A program made the translations under genes and the position numbers. Source: SMWC01 sp964466315 (GTDB lineage: Bacteria > Pseudomonadota > Gammaproteobacteria > Steroidobacterales > Rariloculaceae). Taken from it: a stretch of 64,000 bases of DNA. Numbering within the stretch: the stretch's first letter is position 1; each line of letters starts with the position of its first letter. Of this stretch, positions 42,147 through 50,960 are shown in pieces. Location: positions 1-64,000 of the forward strand of contig CAYXNS010000001.1 in assembly GCA_964466315.1 (NCBI GenBank), in the 5' to 3' direction. The notes under the pieces are model-generated. The model worked only from the letters and a program-made list of their open reading frames with translations. It had not been told where the DNA came from and searched no databases.

Positions 42147-44558
42147 ATGCGTCAAGAAGACTATACTTCCAGGAATATCAAGGTCTTAAAGGGCCTCGAG
42201 GCAGTTCGAAAACGACCGGGGATGTACATCGGAGACACCGATGACGGTTCCGGCCTTCATCACATGGTTTTCGAAGTCGTCGATAATTCAATCGACGAAG
42301 CACTCGCCGGATTTTGTGGTGAAATTTCCGTGACTATCCACGCCGATGAGTCAGTGACGGTCTCCGACGACGGCCGCGGCATACCCGTCGATATTCACCC
42401 AGACGAAGGCCGTTCCGCTGCGGAAGTCATCATGACGGTCCTGCATGCGGGCGGGAAGTTCGACGATAACTCCTACAAGATTTCCGGTGGTTTGCACGGC
42501 GTCGGTGTGTCTGTCGTCAATGCGCTCTCGGAGACTCTGATTCTTACGATCGAACGTGCGGGCAAGATCTACCGCCAGAATTACGCTATGGGCGAGCCGT
42601 TGGCTCCCCTTGCCGCGGCTGGCGAGGCTCAGAAAACCGGCACCTCAATTCACTTCAAACCGAGCCCTGCCGTCTTCTCCAACATCGAATTCGACTACGA
42701 CATCCTGAAAAAACGCCTCCGGGAGCTGTCGTTTCTCAACTCGGGCGTCCGGATCGCCCTGACCGACAAGCGTGACGATACCACCGACGTATTCGAGTAT
42801 GGGGGCGGCATCCGCGCGTTCGTAGAACATCTGAACCGCAACAAGACACCGATCCACCCATCGATCGTCCACTTCCAGGAGAGCCGTGCCGACGTGCAAG
42901 TCGAGGTTGCGTTGCAATGGAATGACGGCTACCAGGAAGGGACATTCTGCTATACGAATAACATTCCACAGCGCGACGGCGGTACGCATTTGGCCGGCTT
43001 CCGTGCGGCGTTGACGCGATCGCTCAACGCTTACATCGAGCGAGAGGGAATAGGCCGCAGGGAAAAGGTGTCGACAAGCGGTGACGACGCCCGCGAAGGC
43101 CTGACCGCGGTCTTGTCGGTGAAACTGCCGGATCCGAAATTCTCCTCGCAGACAAAAGATAAGCTCGTTTCCTCGGAAATCAAAGGCGTCGTCGAGTCCG
43201 TCGTCGGCTCTCAGCTCGAGGAATTCCTATTGGAGCACCCGGCCGAGGCCAAAGTCATCGTCGGCAAGATCATCGAAGCCGCCCGGGCGCGGGAAGCGGC
43301 TCGAAAGGCGCGCGCGATGACGCGGCGGAAGGGGGCCTTGGACGTTGCCGGATTGCCTGGTAAATTGGCCGACTGTCAGGAGAAGGACCCGGCGCTGTCG
43401 GAGCTGTTCTTAGTCGAGGGCGACTCCGCTGGTGGATCGGCAAAACAGGGGCGGGATCGCAGGACGCAGGCGATTCTGCCATTGAAGGGCAAGATCCTGA
43501 ATGTCGAAAAGGCACGCTTCGACAAGATGCTGCAATCGCCTGAGGTCGGTACGCTCATTACCGCGCTCGGCTGTGGCGTGCGGCCGGATTTCGAGCCGGA
43601 CAAGCTGCGTTATCACCGCATCATCATCATGACCGACGCGGACGTCGACGGTTCGCATATCCGCACACTACTTCTGACTTTCTTCTACCGGCAGATGTGC
43701 GGGCTCATCGAGCGTGGTCATGTCTTTATTGCGCAGCCGCCGCTTTACAAGCTCAAACGGGGCAAGCAGGAATATTATGTTAAAGATGATACCGAACTGA
43801 ACGAGCTGCTGCTTGCTAGCGCGCTTGAAAATGCCGAGCTTCACGTGAACCCGGGAGTGCCGCCGGTAAAAGGCGAGCCGCTCGAGAAACTCGCCCTTCA
43901 GTATATGGAGATTAAAAGCATCATCGAGCGTTGGGGGCGCCGTTATGACGACAATGTCTTAAGGGCCATGATGTGGCTGCCGGAGATCACGTCAGATGAA
44001 CTCAACGATTCGGCAGCATTCACGTCCTGGTGCGAGCAACTGGAAAAACGGCTCAGGATACTCAACGGCGCCGGACCCCGTTACCATGTGCGTGTTCAGC
44101 CGCACGACGATGATGCTAGTGCTTCGATCGTCGTCGCACGGGACCATCATGGTGTCACGACGTCAAAAATCATTCACCAGGGTTTCTTCCGCTCCCCGGA
44201 GTACCAGCAGATTGCCGCGATCGGCGCCGACCTAAAGAATCTCTTGCAGCCCGGCGCCTACGTGTCGCGCGGCAAGGAACAAGCAAGGGTCTCGACCTTT
44301 CCCGAAGCGATTGACTGGTTAATGAGCCAGGCGAAGCAGGGTCAGAATATTCAACGTTACAAAGGCCTCGGAGAGATGAACCCCGAACAGCTCTGGGATA
44401 CCACCGTCAATCCGGAGACCCGGCGTCTGATGCAGGTTCGTGTCGAGGATGCCGTCGCGGCGGACGAGATCTTCACGACGCTCATGGGCGACCAGGTAGA
44501 GCCACGGCGCGACTTCATCGAACGCAACGCTTTGGCCGTCGCTAACTTAGACGTCTAG
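42147..44558 (+). CDS. gyrB: DNA gyrase subunit B
   Basis: ATPase subunit of gyrase, 803 residues from ATG 42147, which has AGGGG upstream. An in-frame TTG at 42126 is less likely. GHKL ATPase motifs include EVVDNSIDEALAG and the GGLHGVGVSVVNALS lid. The TOPRIM domain has LVEGDSAGG and DADVDGSHIR. It ends with the 12-bp convergent overlap with the acyltransferase gene. Confidence 0.98.
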   Translation: MRQEDYTSRNIKVLKGLEAVRKRPGMYIGDTDDGSGLHHMVFEVVDNSIDEALAGFCGEISVTIHADESVTVSDDGRGIPVDIHPDEGRSAAEVIMTVLHAGGKFDDNSYKISGGLHGVGVSVVNALSETLILTIERAGKIYRQNYAMGEPLAPLAAAGEAQKTGTSIHFKPSPAVFSNIEFDYDILKKRLRELSFLNSGVRIALTDKRDDTTDVFEYGGGIRAFVEHLNRNKTPIHPSIVHFQESRADVQVEVALQWNDGYQEGTFCYTNNIPQRDGGTHLAGFRAALTRSLNAYIEREGIGRREKVSTSGDDAREGLTAVLSVKLPDPKFSSQTKDKLVSSEIKGVVESVVGSQLEEFLLEHPAEAKVIVGKIIEAARAREAARKARAMTRRKGALDVAGLPGKLADCQEKDPALSELFLVEGDSAGGSAKQGRDRRTQAILPLKGKILNVEKARFDKMLQSPEVGTLITALGCGVRPDFEPDKLRYHRIIIMTDADVDGSHIRTLLLTFFYRQMCGLIERGHVFIAQPPLYKLKRGKQEYYVKDDTELNELLLASALENAELHVNPGVPPVKGEPLEKLALQYMEIKSIIERWGRRYDDNVLRAMMWLPEITSDELNDSAAFTSWCEQLEKRLRILNGAGPRYHVRVQPHDDDASASIVVARDHHGVTTSKIIHQGFFRSPEYQQIAAIGADLKNLLQPGAYVSRGKEQARVSTFPEAIDWLMSQAKQGQNIQRYKGLGEMNPEQLWDTTVNPETRRLMQVRVEDAVAADEIFTTLMGDQVEPRRDFIERNALAVANLDV

Positions 44559-45269
44559 CATCCCGGCGACGGTCGTGTCGATCCACTGTTGAACTTCGTC
44601 GGTCAATTCTCTCGGGCTGCGGCCCGCCGTCTCGATAGGCTCGCCGATGATCAGGCGTATGGTACCCGGGCGTTTGAGCCAGCCTCGCCGCGGCCAATAT
44701 GCGCCGGCATTGTGTGCGACCGGGATTACGGGACGGCCCGTAGCTATGCCCAGGAGCGCGCCGCTGAGGCCATAGCGTCCGGCCTTCCCGGAAGCGACGC
44801 GTGTCCCTTCGGGAAATATCACGACCCAATAGCCTCGCTCGAGGCGCTCGCGCCCCTGCGCGACAACCTGCTCAACGGCTGCTCGGCCCGCTTTGCGATT
44901 GATCGCGATCGGGCTATAGAAGCGGAGCACCCAGCCTAGAATCGGCGCCCATAGTAACTCGCGTTTCAAGACCCAGGTCTGGCGCGGAAAAATCTTGAGC
45001 TGAGCGATCGTTTCCCAGGCGGAGGAGTGCTTAACGAGGACGATGCAGTTGTCCCGTTCGAGGTTCTCCGTGCCTTCGACGAGGTAGCGGAGACCGCACA
45101 GGGTCTTCAGTAGATACAACACGGATCCCGACCACGCGACGGCCACGCCGTAGCTCAGCCTTCGCGACACGGTCCCGAGCAATATCGCGGCCGTGCCGTA
45201 AACGGGCACCGAGAGAAAGAGAAAGCTCGTGAACAGGACCGAGCCGATAAAACCCGCCACAGTGCTCAC
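44547..45269 (-). CDS. 1-acyl-sn-glycerol-3-phosphate acyltransferase family protein
   Basis: PlsC-like membrane acyltransferase, 240 residues from GTG 45269, which overlaps the gmhB stop (GTGA). N-terminal hydrophobic segments at about 5-55. The catalytic block is HSSAWE (81-86), with Glu in place of the usual Asp of HX4D, as in the gmhB-linked group of these proteins. FPEGTR is at 152-157. It likely acylates a glycerolipid or LPS precursor; the exact substrate is unknown. The gyrB-plsC-gmhB-glycyl-tRNA synthetase order matches Pseudomonas. Confidence 0.9.
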   Translation of the reverse strand: MSTVAGFIGSVLFTSFLFLSVPVYGTAAILLGTVSRRLSYGVAVAWSGSVLYLLKTLCGLRYLVEGTENLERDNCIVLVKHSSAWETIAQLKIFPRQTWVLKRELLWAPILGWVLRFYSPIAINRKAGRAAVEQVVAQGRERLERGYWVVIFPEGTRVASGKAGRYGLSGALLGIATGRPVIPVAHNAGAYWPRRGWLKRPGTIRLIIGEPIETAGRSPRELTDEVQQWIDTTVAGMLDV

Positions 45270-45820
45270 GCGTCTCGCTCCGCAAGCAGTGCGCAAGTGA
45301 CGGCCGCGAGGTCGGCAAACGTTTCCGGCCCGGTAGCGCCAAGCGAAATCTTCGTCTCCTGGCCGTAGCCGGTCAGGACGAGAATCGGCCTCGCGCCGGC
45401 GCGTCGCGCGAGTTCCATGTCGGCGGCCTTGTCTCCGACGAGCGGGACGCCGTTCAGGGAGACCGCGAGGTCGGTCGCGATCCGATCGAGCATTCCCGTC
45501 CGCGGCTTGCGGCAGTCGCACTCGTCATCGGGATGATGCGGGCAGTAATAGATCGCGGCGATCTCACCCCCGGCAGCTTCGGCAGCTTCCGTCATCTTAC
45601 GATGAATCCCGGTAAGGTCTGCCTCCGAGAAAAGTCCTCGACCGATGCCGGACTGATCGCTGACCACGATGACGCGGAAACCGGCGTCGCAGAGTGCGGC
45701 GATGGCATCGAGGCTACCCGGCAGCGGCCGCCACTCGTCGGCGGTCTTGATGTAATCGGTCGAGTCCTCGTTGATGACGCCGTCGCGATCGAGAACGATC
45801 AGTTTTTCGGTTACGGGCAT
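45266..45820 (-). CDS. gmhB: D-glycero-beta-D-manno-heptose-1,7-bisphosphate 7-phosphatase
   Basis: HAD phosphatase of the ADP-heptose pathway for LPS inner core, 184 residues. The nucleophile motif DRDGV is at 11-15. The structural zinc site is C93-H95-C101-C103 in CPHHPDDECDCRKP, diagnostic for GmhB. KPRTGMLDRI and GDKAADMELARRAG complete the HAD motifs. It lies 27 bp downstream of the glycyl-tRNA synthetase gene and overlaps the acyltransferase. Confidence 0.95.
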   Translation of the reverse strand: MPVTEKLIVLDRDGVINEDSTDYIKTADEWRPLPGSLDAIAALCDAGFRVIVVSDQSGIGRGLFSEADLTGIHRKMTEAAEAAGGEIAAIYYCPHHPDDECDCRKPRTGMLDRIATDLAVSLNGVPLVGDKAADMELARRAGARPILVLTGYGQETKISLGATGPETFADLAAVTCALLAERDA

Positions 45821-45847
45821 CGACGGATCCGGCTACCTCATGAACTG

Positions 45848-47398
45848 TTAACGACCGATCTGCCCACGGACGTAGGCAGCAACTTCGCCGGCCGGAATAC
45901 GAATCTGCTCGCAGCTATCGCGTTCCCGCAGCGTCATGGTATCGTCCGTCAAGGTGTCGCCATCGACCGTAATGCAGAATGGCGTGCCGGCCTCGTCCTG
46001 ACGGCGATAGCGCCGCCCGATCGCGCCCTTCTCGTCGTAGAAGGTGCTGAACTGCGTACGGAGTTCTCGATAGAGTGACAGCGCTCGCTCCGGCATTCCG
46101 TCCTTCTTGACGAGTGGAAATACGGCAGCCTTGATCGGTGCCAGGCGCGGGTGGAGCCTCAAGACCGTTCGCGCATCGCCGCCTACCTCGTCTTCGGCAT
46201 ACGCATCGCAGAGAAAGGCGAGCGTCGCTCGATCCGCGCCCGCCGAGGGCTCGACTACGTACGGCAGGTAGCGGCGCTGCTCCTTGTCGGGTTCCTGGTC
46301 GTCGAAATAGCGTAGATCCCTGCCGCTTGATTCCATGTGCTGGCGCAGATCGAAGTCGGTACGGTTCGCGATTCCTTCCAGTTCGCTGAGCCCGAAAGGA
46401 AATTCATACTCTACGTCGGCACAGCCGGCTGCGTAATGGGCGAGTTCGTCCTCATCGTGTTCACGCAGGCGGAGCTTGTCGGTACTCAAGCCTAGATCGA
46501 CATACCATTGGAATCGCCGATCGCGCCAGTAACGGTACCAGTCTTCAGCTTCCGCGGCACGGCAGAAGAACTCGATTTCCATCTGCTCGAACTCGCGGCT
46601 GCGAAACGTAAAGTTTCGCGGATTGATCTCGTTGCGAAAGGCTTTGCCGATCTGGCCGATACCGAAGGGAACACGGACACGGGCCGTGTCGCAGACATTC
46701 TTGAAGTTCACGAAAATGCCTTGAGCCGTCTCAGGGCGAAGATAGGCGACGTTGGAGTTGTCCTTGAGCGCACCCACGTGGGTCTCGAACATGAGGTTGA
46801 AGGCCCTTGGTGCCGTCAGCGTCCCGGGCTCGCTCGCTCCGGGCGCGAGGACGCGCGCGCGCAGATCGTCGTCCTCGAGCGCGTCGGGCACGGCAACAAG
46901 CCTAAAATCGCCGCCTTTCCTCGTGATCGACTTGATGCGTTTGCGATGCGTTGCGATGAGATCCTCATCCGGCGTGACGCCGGCTTCGCCGGGTGCGGCG
47001 AACAGCATCTGATCACCGCCGGCCGCATCGCCCTCGACCGGTTCCATACGAAACACCGCGAGTTGATCGGCGCGGTAGCGCGTCTTCGTCTCGCGGCAGT
47101 CCACCATCGGATCGTTGAAGCCGCCCACATGACCGCTCGCCTCCCAGACCGATGAGTTCATGAGAATGGAGCAGTCGAGCCCGACCATGTCGAAAGCCGT
47201 CGGCGCGCCGGGCGGAACGTCCGTTTGATCATGGCTTCCGATCATGTCCTCCCACCAGGCAACCTTGATATTGCGCTTGAGTTCGACGCCCATAGGGCCA
47301 TAGTCCCAGCAGCCGCTCAGTCCGCCATAAATCTCGCTGGACGGAAATATGAAACCCCGCCGTTTGCACAGTGAAACGAGCTTGTCCATCGACACCAT
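45848..47398 (-). CDS. glyS: glycyl-tRNA synthetase, single-chain (alpha2) type
   Basis: Class II synthetase, 516 residues, of the dimeric single-chain type (archaeal, eukaryotic, Thermus and actinobacterial). It begins DKLVSLCKRRGFIFPSSEIYGG with WDYGPMGVELK. Motif 2 is FRNEINPRNFTFRSREFEQMEIEFF (split), and the C-terminal anticodon domain has LAPIKAAVFPLVKKDG. Most gammaproteobacteria use the unrelated two-subunit GlyQ/GlyS at this same locus next to gmhB, so this is a replacement. ATG 47398 or 47389 as start. Confidence 0.95.
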   Translation of the reverse strand: MVSMDKLVSLCKRRGFIFPSSEIYGGLSGCWDYGPMGVELKRNIKVAWWEDMIGSHDQTDVPPGAPTAFDMVGLDCSILMNSSVWEASGHVGGFNDPMVDCRETKTRYRADQLAVFRMEPVEGDAAGGDQMLFAAPGEAGVTPDEDLIATHRKRIKSITRKGGDFRLVAVPDALEDDDLRARVLAPGASEPGTLTAPRAFNLMFETHVGALKDNSNVAYLRPETAQGIFVNFKNVCDTARVRVPFGIGQIGKAFRNEINPRNFTFRSREFEQMEIEFFCRAAEAEDWYRYWRDRRFQWYVDLGLSTDKLRLREHDEDELAHYAAGCADVEYEFPFGLSELEGIANRTDFDLRQHMESSGRDLRYFDDQEPDKEQRRYLPYVVEPSAGADRATLAFLCDAYAEDEVGGDARTVLRLHPRLAPIKAAVFPLVKKDGMPERALSLYRELRTQFSTFYDEKGAIGRRYRRQDEAGTPFCITVDGDTLTDDTMTLRERDSCEQIRIPAGEVAAYVRGQIGR

Positions 47399-47528
47399 GA
47401 GTTATCTCCGACGCTTCTAGCGTCTGCGCGCAAAGCGCGCCAGTATAGCCAGCAATTGCTACGAAGGGAGATCGGGACCGTACCCTGAGATTCCCTTTGC
47501 GCAGTAATCTAGGGCATTATAGGCATGC

Positions 47529-47547
47529 GCGCGCACCATTCTGGAGC
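47529..47547 (+). promoter_or_regulatory. NtrC-like binding site upstream of glnA
   Basis: CGCACCATTCTGGAGCA matches the NtrC palindrome TGCACCANNNTGGTGCA at all but two defined positions. It lies about 100 bp before the inferred glnA transcription start, the usual enhancer distance. Coordinates may be off by one or two bases. The rest of 47399-47776 beyond this site and the promoter shows nothing I can call. Confidence 0.6.
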
Positions 47548-47609
47548 ATACCGCTCCGGGATTGTGCCGCATCATCTAATTAAAACAATAGCTTACGGCG
47601 GCTTACGCG

Positions 47610-47627
47610 CTGGCACAAATGCTGCAC
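47610..47627 (+). promoter_or_regulatory. sigma-54 promoter of glnA
   Basis: TGGCACAAATGCTGCA carries the -24 GG and -12 GC separated by ten bases, matching TGGCAC-N5-TTGC except CTGC for TTGC. Transcription would start near 47638, about 140 bp before the glnA ATG. An NtrC-like box upstream and ntrBC downstream support it. Confidence 0.7.
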
Positions 47628-47776
47628 ATAGAGAAACCCTGAATCAGGTTTGCGCCTAGGCTTGGTCTTGCGTGGCTCAGACCGTCCCCACCTTGTCCGA
47701 CAAGGCGTGGGCCAGTGCGGGAGTGGATTGAGCCACAGAAAATATTACCGACAACGGAAAGTAACGGAGGAAAACC

Positions 47777-49186
47777 ATGTCGCCTACCGACATTCTCAAG
47801 CTGATAAAAGAAAAAAACGTCAAGTTCGTTGACCTGCGATTCACCGACACGCGCGGCAAAGAACAGCATGTCACCGTGCCCGGTCATGTCATCGATGAAG
47901 GTTTCTTCGAAAGCGGCAAGATGTTCGACGGCTCGTCGATCTCCGGCTGGCGGGGCATCGACGACTCGGACATGATCCTCATGCCGGATGCACCGACCGC
48001 GGTACTCGACATCTTCACTGAAGAGATAACGCTCAATCTACGTTGCGATGTCGTCGAACCGGCATCGATGCAGGGCTATGTACGCTGCCCGCGTTCGTTG
48101 GCGAAACGTGCCGAGGGGTACATGCGCTCGACAGGAATCGCCGATCAAGCATACTTTGGTCCGGAAAATGAGTTCTTCGTCTTCGACGACGTTCGTTGGG
48201 GCGCGGCGATGCAGGGAGCGTTCTACAAGATCGAGTCCGTGGAAGCGCACTGGCACTCCGAGAAGGAGTATGAGGATGGCAATATCGGCCATCGCCCGGG
48301 CATCAAAGGCGGGTACTTCCCCGTGCCGCCTGTCGATTCCTTGCACGACATTCGCTCCGCGATGTGTCTCGCCCTCGAGGAGATGGGGCTTACAACGGAG
48401 GTGCACCACCATGAGGTTGCCACCGGTGGGCAAGGTGAGATCGGCGTCAAATATGATTCGCTCGTCAAAAAAGGAGACGCAGTACAGATTTTGAAGTACG
48501 TACTCATGAACGTTGCCCACAGCTACGGCAAGACGGCCACGTTCATGCCCAAGCCGCTCGTCGATGACAATGGTAACGGCGCGCACGTTCACCAGTCTCT
48601 GGCCAAGGACGGTAAAAACGTCTTTACCGGTGATGGTTACGGTGGACTCTCGGACACGGCTCTCTACTACATCGGTGGGATTCTCAAGCATACGCGGGCG
48701 CTTAACGCGTTCACGAATGCCACGACCAACAGCTACAAGCGGCTCGTGAAGGGCTTCGAGGCCCCGACGCTCAGGGCCTATTCCGCCCGCAACCGTTCGG
48801 CCGCCGTGCGTATTCCGTATGAGGCGAATCCGCAGGGTCGCCGGGTCGAGGTCCGGTTCCCGGATAGCTGCGGCAATCCCTACTTCCAGTTCGCAGCGAT
48901 GCTCATGGCCGGCCTCGACGGCATTCAGAATAAGATCCATCCGGGTGAGCCGGTCGACAAGGATCTCTACGATCTGCCGCCGGAGGTGGAGAAGGATATC
49001 CCCACTGTCTGTTTCTCACTCGAACAGGCCCTCGAAGAACTCGACAACGACCGCGAATTCCTGACGGCGGGCGATGTCTTCTCCGACGACCTCATCGACG
49101 GTTATCTGGAGCTCAAGGAGGACGAGCTGACGCTGCTTCGGAAATCCACGCATCCCGTGGAATTCCAGATGTACTACAGCCTGTAA
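47777..49186 (+). CDS. glnA: glutamine synthetase type I
   Basis: ATP-dependent ammonia assimilation into glutamine, dodecameric GSI, 469 residues. The ribosome site GGAGG precedes the ATG. Motifs include MFDGSSISGWRGIDDSDM, the ENEFFVFDD and NGAHVHQS metal and ammonium sites, and RIPYEANPQGRRVEVRFPD (split). The adenylylation tyrosine is Tyr398 in DLYDLPPE, so activity is probably controlled by GlnE. A sigma-54 promoter and NtrC box upstream and ntrB-ntrC downstream form a classic nitrogen module. Confidence 0.98.
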   Translation: MSPTDILKLIKEKNVKFVDLRFTDTRGKEQHVTVPGHVIDEGFFESGKMFDGSSISGWRGIDDSDMILMPDAPTAVLDIFTEEITLNLRCDVVEPASMQGYVRCPRSLAKRAEGYMRSTGIADQAYFGPENEFFVFDDVRWGAAMQGAFYKIESVEAHWHSEKEYEDGNIGHRPGIKGGYFPVPPVDSLHDIRSAMCLALEEMGLTTEVHHHEVATGGQGEIGVKYDSLVKKGDAVQILKYVLMNVAHSYGKTATFMPKPLVDDNGNGAHVHQSLAKDGKNVFTGDGYGGLSDTALYYIGGILKHTRALNAFTNATTNSYKRLVKGFEAPTLRAYSARNRSAAVRIPYEANPQGRRVEVRFPDSCGNPYFQFAAMLMAGLDGIQNKIHPGEPVDKDLYDLPPEVEKDIPTVCFSLEQALEELDNDREFLTAGDVFSDDLIDGYLELKEDELTLLRKSTHPVEFQMYYSL

Positions 49187-49226
49187 TCCGGCAGAGAAGC
49201 CCAAATTCTGTCAAATCGGGATGGAC

Positions 49227-49250
49227 GGCGGGATTCCTTAAAATCCCGCC
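49227..49250 (+). terminator. hairpin after glnA
   Basis: GGCGGGATT (49227-49235) and AATCCCGCC (49242-49250) form a perfect 9-bp stem with a 6-nt loop, 40 bp after the glnA stop. No U-tract follows, so it may attenuate or protect the 3' end of the glnA message rather than fully terminate it. Confidence 0.5.
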
Positions 49251-49293
49251 TAGTTCCGTGGCGGGAGGTGATTATTGGCGCTAAGCTTAGGGT

Positions 49294-49827
49294 ATGTATA
49301 AGTGGCTGATTCTGATGTCCTTGCTGTATACCGTGGCCGACGGGCAGACCGCCTATACCTGGGTGGACGAGGACGGGCAGACCCACTACTCGGATCGCCC
49401 ATACCCGGGCTCGACCGTGATCGAACTCGAGACCGCTCAGGGTTTCGTACCGCCACCGTCAACGACCACCGGGTCGGACGAGGCCGTCGAGGAGGTCGAT
49501 CCAGCGGATGCTTACACCACCTTCAATATACGCCAGCCGACCCATCAGGAGACGCTGTGGAACATCGGCGGCATTGTCGATGTGACGCTCGAACTCGCGC
49601 CCGGGTTACAGCCGGGGCACCGCGTGGGAATCATTCTCGACGGGGCGTTAACGGACGTTCTTACGACCGTCTCGCAGTTTCAGCTCACGGAGATCTTCCG
49701 TGGCCAGCATACCTTGCAGGGCGTCGTCCTCGACGCCGGTGGCGGCGAGGTGCTGCGATCCCTGGCCATAACCATCATGGTGCAGCAGACTACGCTGCTA
49801 AACCCAAACAATCCAAACGTGGGCTAG
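49294..49827 (+). CDS. DUF4124 domain protein, secreted
   Basis: A 177-residue protein with a short signal peptide (LILMSLLYTVADG). The DUF4124 domain follows immediately: TAYTWVDEDGQTHYSDRPYPGS. The second half (about 80-165) resembles an Ig-like or FixG-type beta domain (VTLELAPGLQPGHRVGIILDG). The family is often found between glnA and ntrB in gammaproteobacteria, but its role is not established. Its last codons overlap the open frame of ntrB. Confidence 0.85.
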   Translation: MYKWLILMSLLYTVADGQTAYTWVDEDGQTHYSDRPYPGSTVIELETAQGFVPPPSTTTGSDEAVEEVDPADAYTTFNIRQPTHQETLWNIGGIVDVTLELAPGLQPGHRVGIILDGALTDVLTTVSQFQLTEIFRGQHTLQGVVLDAGGGEVLRSLAITIMVQQTTLLNPNNPNVG

Positions 49828-49937
49828 TCCCCGTACGGGGGTCGTCCGCGGCGCCCAGTGCAGCGGGTGACCCCCTTCGCAGAACTCCGTCGACACGCTC
49901 AACCCGGGCACCGAGTTCGGACAGTATCCTCGGTGGA

Positions 49938-50960
49938 TTGACGACGGCCGTTGCTGTCCTGGGCGCCGATCTCAAGGTCGTTTACCTGAACGCTGCCGCT
50001 GAGAATCTTCTGGGCGTCAGCCTGCGTCAGTCGCTCGGCCGATTCATCGGCGAACTCGTTATGCCGCCCGATGAGTTGACGGCCCTTTGCTGGAGAGCGC
50101 TCGACGACGGTCTAATCTACGGCTGCCGGGAGCTTTCGGCGCGCGTCGGTGATCACGAAGTCATCATGGACTGCCGTGCCTCGCCATTGGATGGTGTCGA
50201 GGGGCGTTTACTGCTCGAGTTATTCGATACGCAGCGGGATCGCCAGGTGCGCCGAGAGGCCGAGTTGCTCGCTCAGCAGCGCTTGAGCAGGCGAATCATT
50301 CACCAGCTTGCGCATGAGGTGAAGAACCCGTTGGGTGGTTTACGCGGCGCGGCGCAGCTCTTGGAACGGCAACTACCGGCCGCGGAGCTCAAGGCCTATA
50401 CGGACGTGATCATAGAAGAGGCGGATCGGCTGGCGGCTCTCGTCGACGGGATCCTCAAGGCCGGCGGTCAGCCCAAGCATGAGACATTCAACCTCCACGA
50501 GATTACCGAGCACGTTGGTAAGCTGATCGAAGCTGAAAAACCGGAAGATATGGTTCTCGTGCGAGATTACGATCCGAGTCTGCCGATCACGACTGCCGAT
50601 CGCGATCAGCTGATCCAGGCGTTCCTGAATCTCGCGAAGAATGCCATTCAGGCGCTGGGAGAATCGGGGCAGCTCATATTCCGGACCAGAGCGTTGACCA
50701 ACTACACGCTGGGCGGTCAGAAGCATCGCCTGGTACTGTCTCTCGAGATCGAAGACAACGGTCCGGGTGTACCCGACGATCTCAAAGACACGATCTTCTA
50801 TCCACTCGTAACCGGCCGTGACACCGGAACCGGACTCGGGCTTACGATCGCGCAGGATCTCGTCAGCCGCAACGGTGGCCTGATCGAGTTCTCGAGCCGG
50901 CCGGGATCGACGATCTTCCAGGTCAGACTGCCCGTGTCGAACAGGACGGATCCGGGGTAA
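49938..50960 (+). CDS. ntrB: nitrogen regulation sensor histidine kinase NtrB
   Basis: Cytoplasmic PAS-HisKA-HATPase kinase/phosphatase acting on NtrC. From TTG 49938 it has 340 residues. The PAS domain begins GLTTAVAVLGADLKVVYLNAAAE, the phosphorylated His126 is in LAHEVKNPLGGLRG, and ATP motifs are NLAKNAIQAL, DNGPGVPDDL and GTGLGLTIAQDLV. No ATG or GTG lies in frame between the DUF4124 stop and this TTG, although family members normally have the SILGGL residues just before it. So the start is uncertain (rare codon, or an indel near the CCCCC run at 49870). The stop overlaps the ntrC ATG (TAATG). Confidence 0.9.
   Translation: MTTAVAVLGADLKVVYLNAAAENLLGVSLRQSLGRFIGELVMPPDELTALCWRALDDGLIYGCRELSARVGDHEVIMDCRASPLDGVEGRLLLELFDTQRDRQVRREAELLAQQRLSRRIIHQLAHEVKNPLGGLRGAAQLLERQLPAAELKAYTDVIIEEADRLAALVDGILKAGGQPKHETFNLHEITEHVGKLIEAEKPEDMVLVRDYDPSLPITTADRDQLIQAFLNLAKNAIQALGESGQLIFRTRALTNYTLGGQKHRLVLSLEIEDNGPGVPDDLKDTIFYPLVTGRDTGTGLGLTIAQDLVSRNGGLIEFSSRPGSTIFQVRLPVSNRTDPG

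Noticed and set aside
45266..45521. N-terminal extension of the acyltransferase through gmhB
   Set aside because: Arg-rich out-of-frame shadow of gmhB; the GTG at 45269 overlapping the gmhB stop gives the conserved start.
49302..49937. ntrB starting at 49302 and overlapping the whole DUF4124 gene
   Set aside because: The upstream part is the Arg/Gly-rich shadow of DUF4124 and has no PAS or other domain character.
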